Origin: Amylostereum areolatum
Taxonomy: Eukaryota > Basidiomycota > Agaricomycetes > Russulales > Stereaceae
Length of the DNA: 64,000 nucleotides
Reading direction: 5' to 3'
NCBI GenBank assembly: GCA_012932865.1
Contig: SAXG01000003.1
Span: 124,001-188,000 of the forward strand
Positions within the stretch are counted from its first letter, which is position 1; each line of letters opens with the position of its first letter. The position numbers and the translations under genes were made by a program. Under the pieces are notes generated by a model. That model was not told the origin of the DNA. It did no database searches and was given only the letters and a program-made list of their open reading frames with translations. Positions 13,238 to 25,322 of this stretch are shown piece by piece.

Positions 13238-14009
13238 CTACCACGCGGGGTATGATATGAAGGGGTAATAATCGGTTGAGTCAACCGAGGGACGCACCAC
13301 GACACCCGCGCCTGCATTGCGCACGAAATGAAGTTCGGAGTAGACGTCGCCCAGACCGGGATACCGCGCAGGCCTCGTAGGGCGCACGAACGCGATGATA
13401 TTGCTGTTTGGGTCCAGTAACTAAAGGGGAAAGTGTGAGGGTCTTTGTCGGACAAAAGGTTCGGGACGGGGTCCCATACCACGATGTCCTGGCTATTCGA
13501 AGCGGGCCTCCAGCGGTATTGGTAGCCATCCGGGCCGTTGAACACCCTGCAACCCTACATACCCAAAACCATATTGAGAGGGGGGCTATAGGCGAAACAT
13601 AGGGACCTACGTTCACACGAGGGTCGCGGCGTATGAGATCGGTCATAGGGACAATCGTCTGAGGAGGAGGGACATCGTTAGCGACGAAGGGGGGATTTGG
13701 CACAGGCAGAACGCGAAACGACCTTTCCGATGACGGCGCGTCCGAGGCCTCCATTGGGCGCCCACTCGAGCTTGGCTACACGGTCTTCTTTGTTGGGTCG
13801 AATAGCCCTCCAGAGGGTGGTGACGCTTTGACCTTGCGCGTTCTGCTCGGTCTGGGGACGAAAAATAAGGACGGGGTCGTGTGAGTGTGCAAGGAAGGAG
13901 GTGTACGAACGACAAAGCGGTAGACGATGCCGGTGGAGGTAAAGAGTTGACTTTGACGGGGATCCTGGGAGGTCCAGGAGAGGACATCGCTGGCCAGAGC
14001 TACGGACAT
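13238..14009 (-). CDS. DUF6593 fungal protein
   Basis: Reading from ATG 14009 on the minus strand, five exons join in phase through short GT-AG introns and end at the TAG at 13240-13238, about 176 residues. Ordered landmarks are DVLSWTSQDPRQ, IVYRF, VTTLWRAIRP, VAKLEWAPNGGLGRAVIGK, LIRRDPRVN, RVFNGPDGYQYRWRP, DIVLLDPNSNIIAFVRPTRPAR, LGDVYSELHFVRNAG and a final FISYPAW. The alternation of a WRP motif, a (L)LDPNSNIIA strand and a LHFVR strand is typical of the DUF6593 beta-rich domain common in agaricomycetes. Its biochemical role is not known. The gene looks intact. Confidence 0.7.
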
Positions 14010-15189
14010 GGTGGATAGGCAGATCGTCGGAGGGGGTGAGAGGGGAGGGAGGGCCGGAGCTGGTGAAAAAAGTTCGGCATGGTATGAGGAGCTTTATAGG
14101 CCGAGGGGACGCAAGGCAAGGATTTCTGGTTTCCGAATGATGGTCGATTGTTGATCGGGAACGTGGAGGTGCAAGCCGATGAGATTGAATACAAGGCCTG
14201 AAAGCATGTCGGCACGGGAAGAGGGTTTGGCGAGGGGTCCGGGAGTCTTGTTCAGTGGAGCAGGAGGTCCGAATCTGCATTCAGGTCGAGGCCAGCTTGA
14301 TCGGAAGACAACACGAGGATGATTAAGCGCTGGTAGTTGAGAGATGGGGGGGCAGGGGCGTTGAAGGAGAGTCGCCCGAGGAGAGAGACAAGGCAAGAAG
14401 GACTTGTTGGCGAGCGGCGGCGACGGTGGCGACAATGAAGGAGGAATACAAGACGTTCGAGGACTGTAGGAGAAACAAGAGCAGGCTGTGTGGGCATCGG
14501 CGAGCGAGAGGACATGCGGTTGAGAAGGCGGACTGGATATAGCAGGCGGGTGGCGGCAAGTTGGCGGGCTGGGCGCACCTCCCCGGGTCGTGTCTCACCT
14601 GTAAGGCAGCGTGGACTGAGCGTGTCGGAAATGCCATTCGCAGTATAAAGCGTGCAGATAAGCAATCGGCCCAGGCGATGCCAACGATTTTGCTCCTCGT
14701 AGAACGTTGAATGTGGTCGTTCATGGGTTAGTTCGTCCCGAATTCGCCCTCCCCCGCGTCGAGTTCGCGTCAAAGGGGCAATGTCGATCTAAGCGCTGCG
14801 CTGACTCCCCCCCGAGCTTCCTTCTCTCCACGCGCTTCAACTCAGTCCCTCTGGATTCCGAATCTTAATGTTATTTCCTCGCATCGATCATCGTCGACAT
14901 CATCTACGTCCCGGCGCGGAGAGAGACAAAACGTGCACATCCGCCACCCTCGTGGTCACCTAATTACATATCCCTCACCCTCCACCCCACGTCAGTCAGG
15001 GCAAGTGCACGCACGGCTGATTTTTCGAAAAGATCCTCGGTCACCTCGTGCGGCCGACCCCAAATCCTCTCTCTCCGAGTCTCTGTTCGCCCAACCGCAC
15101 CGAACGTTTGATTAGAATCAATCGACGCATGTCCCGGAGCACAAACACGCACCGTGATAGGCGCGATCCCCTGCGCGCGGGGGACTCGC
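14010..15189. other. No supported gene; weak coding signal on the minus strand
   Basis: Overlapping minus-strand frames between about 14,100 and 14,770 contain hydrophobic stretches, and a plausible donor (ACAG then GTGAGA) lies near 14,609. I could not assemble a consistent gene. It may be the long leader of the DUF6593 gene or an unrecognised membrane-protein gene. Nothing is visible in 14,780-15,189. Confidence 0.3.
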
Positions 15190-15682
15190 TCACGGCACGA
15201 CCTGAACGCCTAATGTCCGCGCCGTGCCAACGATGGTGCTCGCTATGGACTCAAGCCTCAGATGCTTCAGGTGTTCATCCGTCGCCTTGATTTTCGCAAT
15301 CTCATACACATGCTTTAGGCTGACCGTACCCACAAAATCGTGTCCAGGACGCGCTGTACCCTTGTCGATTCCGGCCGCCTTCTTGAGAAAGTACGAGGTC
15401 GGAGGCGTCTTCGTGACGAAGGTGAAAGTGCGGTCAGGCTGGATGGTGATCAGGGTGGGAGTAGGCACGCCAGGCTCGATGTGCGCGGTGCGCGCGTTGA
15501 ACTCTTTGCAAAAGTCCATAGACTTGACGCCACGAGCACCGAGCGCGGGCCCCACCGGAGGCGTCGGAGCAGCCTTGCCAGCCGCAATTAAGATGCGCTA
15601 CGAACGATCAGCCGAAGCACGTTGGAAAAGGTTGATGGAAACGCACCACGACCTGTGCTTTGGTATTCAAGGCCTTGGACAT
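15190..15682 (-). CDS. Mitochondrial large-subunit ribosomal protein uL11
   Basis: Two exons (15682-15647 and 15597-15190) give 147 residues, the usual length for uL11. Exon 1 encodes [12 protein letters not shown]. Exon 2 continues [20 protein letters not shown], then [15 protein letters not shown], the central strand [20 protein letters not shown], and the C-terminal RNA-binding part [17 protein letters not shown] and [12 protein letters not shown]. The start plus this length and sequence fit a bacterial-type L11 of the mitochondrial ribosome, where uL11 forms the base of the GTPase-associated stalk. It shares a short divergent intergenic region of about 200 bp with the aminopeptidase gene at 15880. 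Intact. Confidence 0.9.
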
Positions 15683-15879
15683 CTCGAGAGTGTGTAGAAC
15701 GACGAACGAATGGCGAGCAGACGTGCCAGCTTGCGACGCGTCGCGAGTATTACCTAATTTATCACGGGATTGCCTTTTTTTCACGGGATTGCCTTACGCG
15801 TCGAACTCGAGGCTCTCACTGAACTCTCTGCGTCCCTTGTTCATCCTCCTCGTCCCCCCACGTATCACTCTCAGTTATC

Positions 15880-17885
15880 ATGCGGTCTTTGTACGCCCTT
15901 GTCTCGTTTGCGGTCGCGGTTTCTGCACTGCCCCCTCTCCTTGTCAACGAGTCCCCGAACCAGCTGTACCCGGTTCAAGATGAGTTCGAGGTTGAGTACG
16001 CCGGTTTCGACGTGGACCTAGACGAGCTCCGTCTCGTACAATTTGAGGGACAGGAGCCCGTATGGATGACAGAGCTCGAGAAGGTGACGCTTTTGTGCCC
16101 AGGGACATCCCCTCCTGTGCTGACCGTGAATCCCACAGATCCATGCCAAAGCCCAGGGGCTTCGCTTTTTCGATATGTATGGCCGTTTACTCATATTACA
16201 TTCACTGCAATTCAATATCTGTCAGTACCGATGCTCAAGAACTTGGCTCGACGGCACGCTTCAACGGGAAGGTGCAGGGTATGCACTTGCCACTTCGTCG
16301 TCCGACGAGAAGGCGCTCACCTTTGTCGTCTAGCATCCTTTCCCATCCCCAATGCGACGGAGCAGGTCGGAAGCGTTATCAAGACCCTCTCCACCGACGG
16401 CATGAAGACGAACCTTGAGAAGTTCTCCGGTTTCCGGAATAGATGTGCGTCTATATCATGCCGTTTGCCTGTGATGACCGGTTGACACTTTGGATCAGAC
16501 TACCGCGCCGAAGTCATTCTTCATTCTTTCCGCCAGTTTGGCCCCGTCACTGATACTTCTATCCACAGACCGGGCGTCAGAGTCAGCAATGGCTGCTGTC
16601 CAAGATCTCAGAGGTACGTTTGATGTTCCTTCTTTCCACTTTCCCTAGATGTCGACCTTGCGCCCAGACCACGGCGAAGTACGCCCCCAAGGGTCTCCAA
16701 GATCTGATCTCCCTAGCAGAATTCCCTCATTCCTGGGGTCAGAACTCAATCGTAAGGATCTGAGACATTAAAAATTTACCGTCTAACCGGCTCTGCAGAT
16801 CGCACGCATCAACGGGACCGCACCTACTGGAACCGTTATCGTCGGTGCCCATCAAGACAGGTGAGGAAAATGCGAGGCATGTACTGGCTGGATATTGACG
16901 TTTTACTAGCACAAACATGTGGCCCTTCCTCCCTGCGCCAGGTGCGTGCCCACCTACATGCATCGTTATGTGTCCGATCTGAAACTACCCCAGGTGCTGA
17001 CGACGACGGGTCGGGCTCCGTGACCATCCTTGAGGCCTACCGTGCCTTAATAGCATCGGACTTCCGCCCCGTTGAGAACGTCGAATTTCATTGGTATTCT
17101 GCTGAGGTTAGTTCAGTCCACGTTACGTTGGCGTTTCGGGATGACTTAAGCTTCTTCGGTCGCTTCTTTGCAGGAAGGTGGATTGCTTGGGTCCCAAGCT
17201 GTCGCTAAGGATTACGCGGCCCGTAACGTTCCCGTTATTGCCATGAGCCAGGTGAGGAGTCTGTCACGCCGTCCACAGCTGCGGCGTTCTCATCGATTTC
17301 AGTTTGACATGACGGCGTGGGTGAAGAAGGGCACTCGCGAGGAAGTTGGCATTATCACCGACTTTGTGGACACGAGGTCGGTTATCTGAGTTTCTTTGCG
17401 ATTGATTTTCACGGTCGCTCATGCGCTACTTGCAAGCCTAACCGAGTTCAACAAACAAGTCGTGGACGCTTACCTCGACATCCCGTACGTCGAGACCAAG
17501 TGTGGTTACGCCTGCAGTGATCAGTGTGTATCCTGTCTTTCCTTCATGTCATGCCTTTGCCGATTTATTTTGGCGTCGTGTAGCGCTTCGTGGGCCAAGG
17601 CCGGTTACGCGAGCTCCTTCACTATAGGTGCGTGTAAAGGGTTTTCCTATGGCCGATCTACCGTATTGACGACGTGTATGCAGAGAGCGCCTTCGAGAAT
17701 TCGAACCCGAACATTCACTCCACCAACGAGTACGACTTCCCCGCTCTTCTAATTTGTCCCGCTAATCAATGCTTTACAGTCGCATCGACATCTCGCCCGA
17801 GTTCAGTTTCGACCACATGTTGGAGTTCGCAAAGTTGGTCGTTGGATACACCATTGAGTTGGCCGGGTGGAAGAAGAACGATTGA
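15880..17885 (+). CDS. Secreted M28 leucine aminopeptidase, 16 exons
   Basis: Sixteen small exons join in phase (first 15880-16083, last 17780-17885) to 396 residues; the spliced sum, 1191 nt, is divisible by three. A signal peptide ([16 protein letters not shown]) is followed by a propeptide (to about residue 90) and the M28 zinc-peptidase domain. Expected zinc ligands and catalytic residues are visible: GAHQDS (His), GADDDGSG (bridging Asp), SAEEGG (general base and ligand Glu), IITDF (Asp) and NIHSTND (His). Two cysteines in CGYACSDHASW match the disulphide of fungal LAP enzymes. The enzyme would remove N-terminal residues from extracellular peptides. Exons as small as 14 bp (16499-16512) occur. 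Intact and confidently assigned. Confidence 0.9.
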
Positions 17886-18874
17886 TGTTTCTGGGATCTC
17901 GGATCACCTCCACATCTTGGATTGGACATGGCGTGTGTATCTGTTGTACATATATAATTGTTGTCACGACTCATCACTCACGATAGACAACTTTGAATGG
18001 ATGGTATTGAGATGTGGAGTTCCTGCCGACCGGCATGCTTAACTGTGTATACATTCATCCTCGGACACTAATCTTCGGACATCCTGACACGGAATAACAT
18101 CACTTCATCCGGTGTGGATGGTTGCGCAGTTACCGGGATGGATCAAGTCGGAGCGGTGACAGGATAAAGGTGATACGACTGGCATGCACGCTCATGCAAG
18201 TTGTGACTGTATACAAGCGCGTGCATGCCTCAAATTCGACAAAAGCATGAGGCCGCAGTCACTGCTATCTGTACTGAAGATAGGTTGCCTCGAGGTTGGG
18301 TGTAACGCGGAGACGGATTCAATGCGAACAATGGTTTGTGTTGTCGTCGGTGTGCGGCCTTGAAGCTACGCCGATGCCGCAACGAGACGTATGGTTGGTC
18401 GCACGGAGGTAAAAATGCCGAGGGGCAACAAGATTGCCCTCTGAAAATCGCATTGTAGACCATACTAAGTTCACGTCGTACCAAACCGGTACAACAACAG
18501 CGCCGTCAGGTCGGGAAAGAGGTACTAGAAAAGATATAAGTCGCCACAGTCACAGTGCCTAGTTTGTTGGCGGCTGTGTGTGCAGAGCGGACAAGGCAAT
18601 CCACTCGTGGATGTCCGCCGATGACTCGCCGTACATGTTCAGTTGATGTTCAGAAAAGAGATGTGGCTCGGTATCTTTGAGCGGCGAAGTCGCGATTGGC
18701 ACATGGCGCGCTCACCGCCTGCCGAGTCGCCGCGGCTACGCCAACTTTGGACTTCGACCATCTTGTCTTTCTTACCCAAATGAACCGTTGAACGTTGAAC
18801 GTTGAACACCCTTTCACCCGTGCGTTGCCCTCAGCGTCGAGTATGATGCCCCTTGTCATACAGTACAACAGCGG
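17886..18874. other. Intergenic, no supported gene
   Basis: Only short frames without motifs are present. The end near 18,780-18,810 contains a tandem GTTGAACGTTGAAC repeat just upstream of the WD40 gene start. Confidence 0.4.
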
Positions 18875-21800
18875 ATGGAAGATTTACAACCGAACGAAGC
18901 GCGCCTGGCGAGGAAAGGCAACACCGCTGTGCCCCGCGTCCGTTCCACAGCTCCTCGCCCGCATCATCCGTCGCGCGGGTCGAATGGAAGGGGGAGAGGA
19001 CGGGGTCATTCTAACTTCTCGCATCGACAAAATTTTGCGTCGCCAAAGCTCCGTCCGTTCTCGCAGAACACCCTCCCGCAAGACACGCCGTCCTTCCATT
19101 CAACCCCCGCACAGCCTCACCACAGTGACCACACACCTCGATATCCACCGTTTTGTAATCCTCCTAGTATTTCGACCTATACTAGCTCTGGGGATGCCAA
19201 ACGTCGGCGCATACATCCGGATGGCCCGACTCGTGCAGAAAACTGGCGTTCCGCCGCGGCCACCAGCTCAAACAAGACCCCTCTCTTGCCTGGAAACGAC
19301 ATCGCGGAAATTTTGGCCCGGCCTCCTTCCAAAGTACGCCTCAAGAAGCATAAGTCGTACCCCTCTATCGAAATCATGCTTCCTCCGAATTGCCGAAAGG
19401 GAGTAGTGAATTGCAAGAATGAGCGGGGCAATTGGCTAGCCCGACTGAAGATAGCCATGAGCACAGAGCGAAAGACCGTCCTTCACTCAGATTTCTCAGA
19501 GAATTCTGTGAAGTTGGTCTATAGGGAGGAAGAAGGCTCAGATGGTGCGTACTTACCATTTTGAATTGAAGAGACCTGTTACCGACGGAAATCTCCAGAC
19601 TCTGCAAATGCCGGTCCCGTTCCTGTGGAACAAACACCTCTTTCTCTGACATCTGCCAGGTCGGAACCCACATCTGTTTTCAGCCACACACCCGCGGCAA
19701 CATTATCTCAACCTTCGAGCGTGAAACCCGAGCCTGAGCCCGAGATCTCGTCCAAAGTATATCTATCCCCTTCTCGTTCTCCCTCAACTCCGCCCACTGA
19801 TACCCTCTCCTGATACGTGAAATAAGTCAACACGGGATCCTCAAGACGGAACAAGGACGGACTTAGCTTACCAACTGAATGTGCAAACCACGCCACCCGA
19901 GTCGGCACGATCCTCGAATCACCCGCTCGGCCAGCATAAACGGAAGCGCTATCATACTCCCGCGATAGTCGGCACAGGTGCGTATCTTGTCTTCAGCATA
20001 TGTTTGTTTTTAAGACATAGCCTGACATCGTAGGAACGGCCTATGGAGATCCCATCGACCTTACGGAAAATGTACCGGAGACCCAGCCGCTTGCTTTTAC
20101 GCCACGGCCGCACCAGTTTATGTTTAAATCAGGCTCACTAATTGTCAAAGCGCCTGCGAAGCAGACGTCCTCAGCGGCGCGCTCTAGCGCGATGTCCGAG
20201 ATAGAGCAGGAACCGTGCAATGTTCCTGTCCTACATGAACAACAATCTTCTGAATTACGACATCGCAACGCAACGTTCAGGTCCGACACGTTGAGGGTGG
20301 AATCACCTTCAGAGAACGGTTTGAGGGAAGCACCACGAAACGACCAGTCCTCCGTGGAGGATCTATCTACGTTTCCCACTCCACAACTACTTCCCCAGAA
20401 GGAATCCTCCACCACACGCCAGGTCTCAGTCGACTGCTCGCTCAGCCAGACATCTGGCGGTCCTTCAGCGCAACGTGGGGCAGGGATTAGTATCCCGACA
20501 TCCGATGACTCAGGCGCCTTGCCCTTGGATCGAGCCTCCGATGATCTCCAGCTTTGGCAAACTTCGCGTTTGCCCAAGGTCATGCCCCCAGATCGACGTC
20601 TCCGGGTGCGCGACATGGTCCGGCTGCCGAGAGACGGACAAGGCTGTCGAGACAAGACGCGCCGCATTCTCTTGCTACCGGAGCAGTCTTCCGTGCTGTG
20701 CGCGTCACACCACGGTTTTCTGGAACGGTTTGACGCTTCGCCACTGAGGTACGTGCAGGTTCATTGGCCTACTCCAGGACTCGAACCCCACTGACATGCC
20801 TGCTGGGCGTGTTTTGCCTTCCAGGCGGCGAAGCGTGGTTCAACTGCCGCCCGCCCCCACTCACGCGTTCGTTGAGGATGCGTGCATCGTCTCCCTTTCC
20901 TCCGGCCCTCACGTCATACTTGGGCATGCACGAGACGAACAAGAAATTTCTGTGGTGCCGCTATCTGGCAGACGTGAGGTGCGTGGGTCGCGTCCCTTCC
21001 CTCCTGGCAACCCCACGCCTAATTCATAGAATCTGTTCGTGTTCCTGTAGGCCACTTCCATGAGCCGTATTCCCCATGGTGGCGTGAAGGGGGGCACGAG
21101 TACGGTCTGTGCGATGTCGCAACCCTGCATGTTCGCAAGCGGCGGCCACGACCATTCAGTGCATCTGTGGAAAATTGTAGAAGACTGGAATGCGGAGAAC
21201 GACCTGAGAGGGTCCGCGCGTCGACTCGCGATCAAGCATGTGTCGGTGGTGCAATCGCTGCTACCTTCTCTTGGATACAAGCCACAAACTCGTGTCGGCC
21301 TCCGCAGATTGTAGTGTGCAGTTGTACGACCTGGCATCTGAACGGGCCGTGAACACGGTCCGCACGTCTAACTCCCCCTTCCATGTCCACAACGCGCCCA
21401 TGCCGTTCTGTGTGTTATTAGAGGTGCGGGCCCTGTCGTTTCGATCTTTGATTGAGAACTTGATCGTGACTCCGGGGACGACCAGGTTGGACACCGGGAG
21501 ACGCAGTTTGAACTGAGGGATTATCGCCTGGTCCCCGAGAGACCGGTCGCAAGGTTCGGATACCCCACGGAGAAGATACAAGGTCGTTTCGTGAAAGGTT
21601 CAGCATATGTTCATTTACCCTCCACGACTTGTGCTGACAATATATCCACAGGGGACCTACAGGAGAACCTGTTTGCATGTGGGGATACCGAGGGTACTGT
21701 GCGTGTATGGGACATTAGAGCCTCTAGCAGGGTTTTATCGTCGGTGCGTGTGCCTGCTCTTTCTTCATTTTGTCTGTTCAGGTATTGATATGGGCGTCTA

Positions 21801-21906
21801 GATCGATGTCTTCGCTGGGCAGAAGGTGGTACATGTTACGTTCAGCGGACCGAGCTTGTACGCGGCGTCTGGAGACAACCGTCTGGTGTTCATGGGTCAT
21901 GTATAA
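18875..21906 (+). CDS. WD40-repeat protein with long disordered N-terminal half
   Basis: ATG 18875 opens a frame that can be followed through several introns (first donor at 19545, next acceptor at 19598) to TAA 21904-21906. The N-terminal half, up to about 20,790, is Ser/Pro/Arg-rich and looks disordered. It includes an RG-rich patch (GSNGRGRGRGHSN) and basic clusters (DAKRRR, GQHKRKRYH) that could be nuclear-localisation signals. The C-terminal half carries WD40 blade signatures: ACIVSLSSGPHVILGH, FASGGHDHSVHLWKI, KLVSASADCSVQLYDLAS, LFACGDTEGTVRVWDIRAS and LYAASGDNRLVFMGH. A single beta-propeller at the C-terminus is likely, acting as a protein-interaction platform. I do not recognise the specific orthologue. 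Exon borders after 19,800 are approximate. Confidence 0.6.
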
Positions 21907-22115
21907 GTGGACATCAGGAACACGAATACCGTTTTCATAGCGGGGTAATTATGTGTGTACCAAAAGAGCAAGTGAAAAAACGTCCAAGATCAAATGTACT
22001 ATGTCCATAGGAATTTATACGTCCAAACTGGCAGTATGTATCCCTCTCCTCCTCTCCTTACGACCCATCCCGAGACCTGGGTCAAGGCTCGACGGCGATT
22101 GCAGCCGTCGTCGCC

Positions 22116-22852
22116 TCAAGCAGGGGTAGCAGCATTCCCAACGGCAGTGGTTGCAGAGTCGGCAGTGGCGGCAACGATGGTGGTTGGAATATCCGACCGA
22201 GCCACTATCGTCGAGACAGGGGCAGCTACGGTTGTGGGAATGCCTGCGATGGTCGTGCCAATCGACCCAAAGACCACGGTGGTCGCAACTGGGGCCTCGA
22301 CAGAAGTAACAATGTCGCTTTGACTGACGGGGGCACAGGTGGCGATAGCAATGGTCGTTGGGACCTCCGACCGGGCGACGAATGTCGAAATGGGGGCGAC
22401 TACGCCGGTAGGAACCTCTGCGACGGTCGTTCCGATGGGCCCGAAGACCACGGTGGTCGCGACTGGGGCCTCAACCGACGTAACGATAACGCTGTGTTTG
22501 ACGGGGGCGCTGGTGGCGATAACAATGGTGGTAGGAATGTCTGACCGAGCGACGATCGTCGAGACGGGAGCAGCTACGCTTGTAGAAATGCCCGCGATGG
22601 TCGTTCCGATCGACCCAAATACCACGGTGGTCGCAACTGGGGCTTCGACCGATGTGACAATGACGACGGTGGTAGCGACTGGAGCTTCGACCGATGTGAG
22701 GAGTTCTGCAGATATCTAAGGTGAGTATGGTGCCAGATGCGTCGTGCAAAGCTTTTCTGTAGCAACGTACGACGATCAACGAGGTGGGGGGCGGCAAAGA
22801 TACCATGGGCGAGAAGGAGGGCGAGAGAAGCGAGAGAAGTCATGGATTGCAT
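22116..22852 (-). CDS. Secreted protein with 58-residue tandem repeats
   Basis: Two exons (22852-22771 and 22705-22116; intron GTACGT...CTGCAG) give 223 residues. Residues 1-20 are a signal peptide (MQSMTSLASLALLLAHGIFA), with AAPHLVDR after it. The rest consists of repeats with a 58-residue period. Two full units begin VTSVEAPVATTVVFG and contain VARS(D/E)(I/V)PTTI. A last unit diverges near the end, and two shortened copies of the VEAPVATTVV head come first. The sequence is almost entirely Val/Ala/Thr/Ile/Ser/Pro, as expected for a beta-rich, O-glycosylated, secreted or wall-associated protein. The plus strand is also open over much of the same DNA, which is a consequence of the repeat composition. 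No family is recognised. Confidence 0.6.
22203..22695 (-). repeat. 174-bp coding tandem repeats
   Basis: The DNA behind the secreted protein repeats with a 174-bp period. Successive copies of the VTSVEAPVATTVVFG segment lie in the minus frame, with two truncated heads at the high-coordinate end. Confidence 0.7.
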
Positions 22853-24170
22853 CGCGTCTTGAAGAGATTTTGAAACGAGAAGGATATGACGACGATTGTG
22901 GAGGGGATGGTTAAAGCAGAAAGCGGGTCCTTGAAAAGCTACTACCTGATGGCTCTCTGTGACCTATTTTATACATGTCGGACATGAGTGGATGCAGCCA
23001 ACAGTCGGGCGCTCCCCATAAGCTGTGTGCCAGTAATGTGATGGGTGGTGGTTCCGAGCGCTCTCCATTTGTCCGAGACAAGGGTCCCTTTTCTCGTCGA
23101 CCTTGGGGGTTAACCGGTATTGAATGTTAAGGTGTCCCTCGTGTCCTCAACGTACGCTTCTGACCTTCATACGGTGCATTGTAAAAGTGTTTTTTCTGCG
23201 TTTTTCGTCAGCTATCCTCTTGGAAATGCGTATATCGGTTGGTGGGTACGTTCTCAACCAACCTGTTCCTAGTACGCGTCACAAGAGTCATGTTATTTGA
23301 ACAGCCCCGGTTGAATCGATACCTGAGTTATTGGCGTGGTGCAGACAGATATCCCAGTAGTTAGCGGAGAAAGCGCGACCTTCGCCATTCAATCGGAGTG
23401 ACTGCCAGGCTGCAGTGGGGAATACGCATGAGGGCAAACTAAGTCTACTGATGTATGGTGACATTGCTTTGTTGTGGGTCGGTGGCTCTGGTAAAGCCAG
23501 GGGGTTATGCACGGATGCTACATACGTGAGAAGAGATCAGCGAGGCGGTGTTATCGTGTTACTGATTCACTTGAACCTACAATACACATGAGCCATGGTA
23601 GTCGTGCACAAAATCGCCGCGGGCACCAGTGCCAGGCTGCCAGCCCTGTGCGTACGAAATGACTGTCCCAACTTGCTGCCGTCCCTGGGAAACAATCAGA
23701 ACCAATATTCCGATGTGTAGACGCCAAGCTGTCTAAAGCCGTGGACGGGATAATCGTAGCCGTGGACGGTATTGTAAGCTTCTTCGATCTTGTTCTTCAA
23801 AGACGATGCCGTGGCTCGATAAACACAAGGACAATAGATTCAGTGTGGAAGGACGACATTGGAAACACGCGTCTTCAGTGGGGGTCAGTTTGAGTTTTGG
23901 AGACGACACTCACTGCCCGCGATCGATTCTATATGGTGAGGCTCCGTGCCTTTCGTCGCATGATTTCAGGCTGCGGAAAGATTACATTGCATAGTTGAAC
24001 GTTGAAGTTGACCAGGTTCTCGGAGTAGTAATGGAAAACGCTGCATATGATGATCCCCAGAGTCGATTGAAGCTCGTCGCTCGAACTTGCTCGAGGGCTG
24101 GAAGAGAAACCATTTAACCAATACGTGCCCCTAACCCCAGAACTGGGTTCATTGTAGTGCGCACCTGTGC
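22853..24170. other. Intergenic, no supported gene
   Basis: No coding region is convincing. It contains the promoter of the repeat-protein gene at its left end and the pre-insertion flank of the transposon nest at its right end. Confidence 0.4.
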
Positions 24171-24185
24171 GCACGTGCCGACGCA
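24171..24185. repeat. Target-site duplication of the LINE, left copy
   Basis: GCACGTGCCGACGCA, identical to 62617-62631. The T-rich 3' tail of the LINE begins immediately after it. Confidence 0.9.
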
Positions 24186-24364
24186 TTTTTTTATTTTTTA
24201 TTTATTTTTAAATACATTTATATCCCGCGTCAAGTACCTATGACTAGATGCGGCAGTATGGAAGTAAGGAAGAAGGGTGGGCTGTACGAGTAGGACAAAT
24301 TATATGTGGGTCGTAGAATTGCTGGGAGGGTATGATGAAGTCATGAAAGGAAGTCCGATAATAG

Positions 24365-24393
24365 CTATCCTGGGTCCACGTCGTCTGGTTCGG
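24365..24393 (-). pseudogene. LINE ORF2, last codons
   Basis: After G1 and one copy of TTCGG are discounted, the ORF2 frame continues in phase from the Pro-rich end at 32,073-32,090 into EPDDVDPG and a TAG at 24367-24365. The remaining 179 bp to 24186 are the 3' untranslated region and tail. Confidence 0.8.
24389..24393. repeat. Target-site duplication of G1, left copy
   Basis: TTCGG, repeated at 32068-32072. Confidence 0.9.
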
Positions 24394-24851
24394 TGTCATG
24401 AACGGTCTATAATTTTCTTTTTACTTTACATCGGTTACACGCTTTAGGACTTATCGACTTATCACCGGTCCGGCTCCACCTTGGCCCGGACCCGGCTCAT
24501 CTATATCCCGCCCGGACCCACGTGACTCATCTCGGTCCGGGTCTGACTCCTTTCTCTTGACTCATGCTGTACGATACTGACTCATGCTGTGCTCTTTTAC
24601 ATACGACTGCTTACTTATACTTGGTCTGCTTACTGATCGCCGTGTATTGGTTGCTTACCTAAGTCTCTCTCCTCTTGTGTATATAAGGCTCGCTCTCGCT
24701 GTACATATTCCTTATCTCGAGCTAGTCAATTCTACCGACTTTGCTTGCTTTCCCTCGTCTGTCGCCGTGTCTGATCGGCTCTCCTCTGTCGTCCTCATCT
24801 TCTAGTCAGCTGTGTCGTAACTTGGTGCTGTCGCACTAGTCGTTGCTGACA
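24394..24851 (+). repeat. G1 5' LTR
   Basis: 458 bp, TGTCATGAACGG...GTTGCTGACA, essentially identical to the 5' LTR of G2. It holds a TATATAAGG box at about 24680-24688 and three TGACTCA motifs upstream of it. Confidence 0.93.
24519..24584 (+). promoter_or_regulatory. Three Gcn4/AP-1-type TGACTCA sites in the G-family LTR
   Basis: TGACTCA occurs at 24523-24529, 24558-24564 and 24578-24584. The last two are embedded in a 13-bp direct repeat TGACTCATGCTGT. The first overlaps a CACGTG E-box (24519-24524). TGACTCA is the known site of the bZIP factor Gcn4. The sites sit 100-160 bp upstream of the TATA-like box, so a role as U3 enhancer is plausible. The same sites occur in the other three G LTRs. 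Confidence 0.6.
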
Positions 24852-25322
24852 TAAGCTCGAGATCTGTTTACTCTTGCACCACCCTACGACCGTCCCTACG
24901 TACTGTAGCGTAGTAGTAGTAGTACCCGTCTGGTACTGACCTTGTTCTTCCCCCGTGCCGCCCTAGACCGTTGCCCCCAGAGTACGCGACTCGTTACCCT
25001 GACATTGTGGTCGTGCGCACGTATACCGGTGCCGGCTTGACGTTTCCTCGAAACGTTACACCTACTCGAGACTCTCCAATACCAGGAGTTGAAAGCTCAG
25101 AGGTGACAGTAGAAGGTGCACCTTTGGTGTAGGAAACGAGTAAAAGCGGCGAAAGGAAAGCGGTCTAGGAAGTCTTTGGGCTCGTGTCCCCTAGACGAAG
25201 AGACAGCCAACAGGTCGAGAAGACTGAGGCAGACCGTCTTGCGATCTCATAACAGAACCACCTTCCCTCGACAAAATCTTCCCTTGCCGCACAGAGTAAC
25301 CATTTCGACTGGGGGCTCGTGC

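Noticed and set aside
22134..22719. Plus-strand ORFs over the repeat protein (e.g. 22339-22719)
   Set aside because: No signal peptide or splice support; the minus strand has both.
24584..24805. 73-codon ORF inside the G LTRs (MLCSFTYDCLLILGLL...)
   Set aside because: Lies across the TATA box and probable transcription start of the LTR, so it cannot be a normal coding region in full. No Gag or Env similarity.
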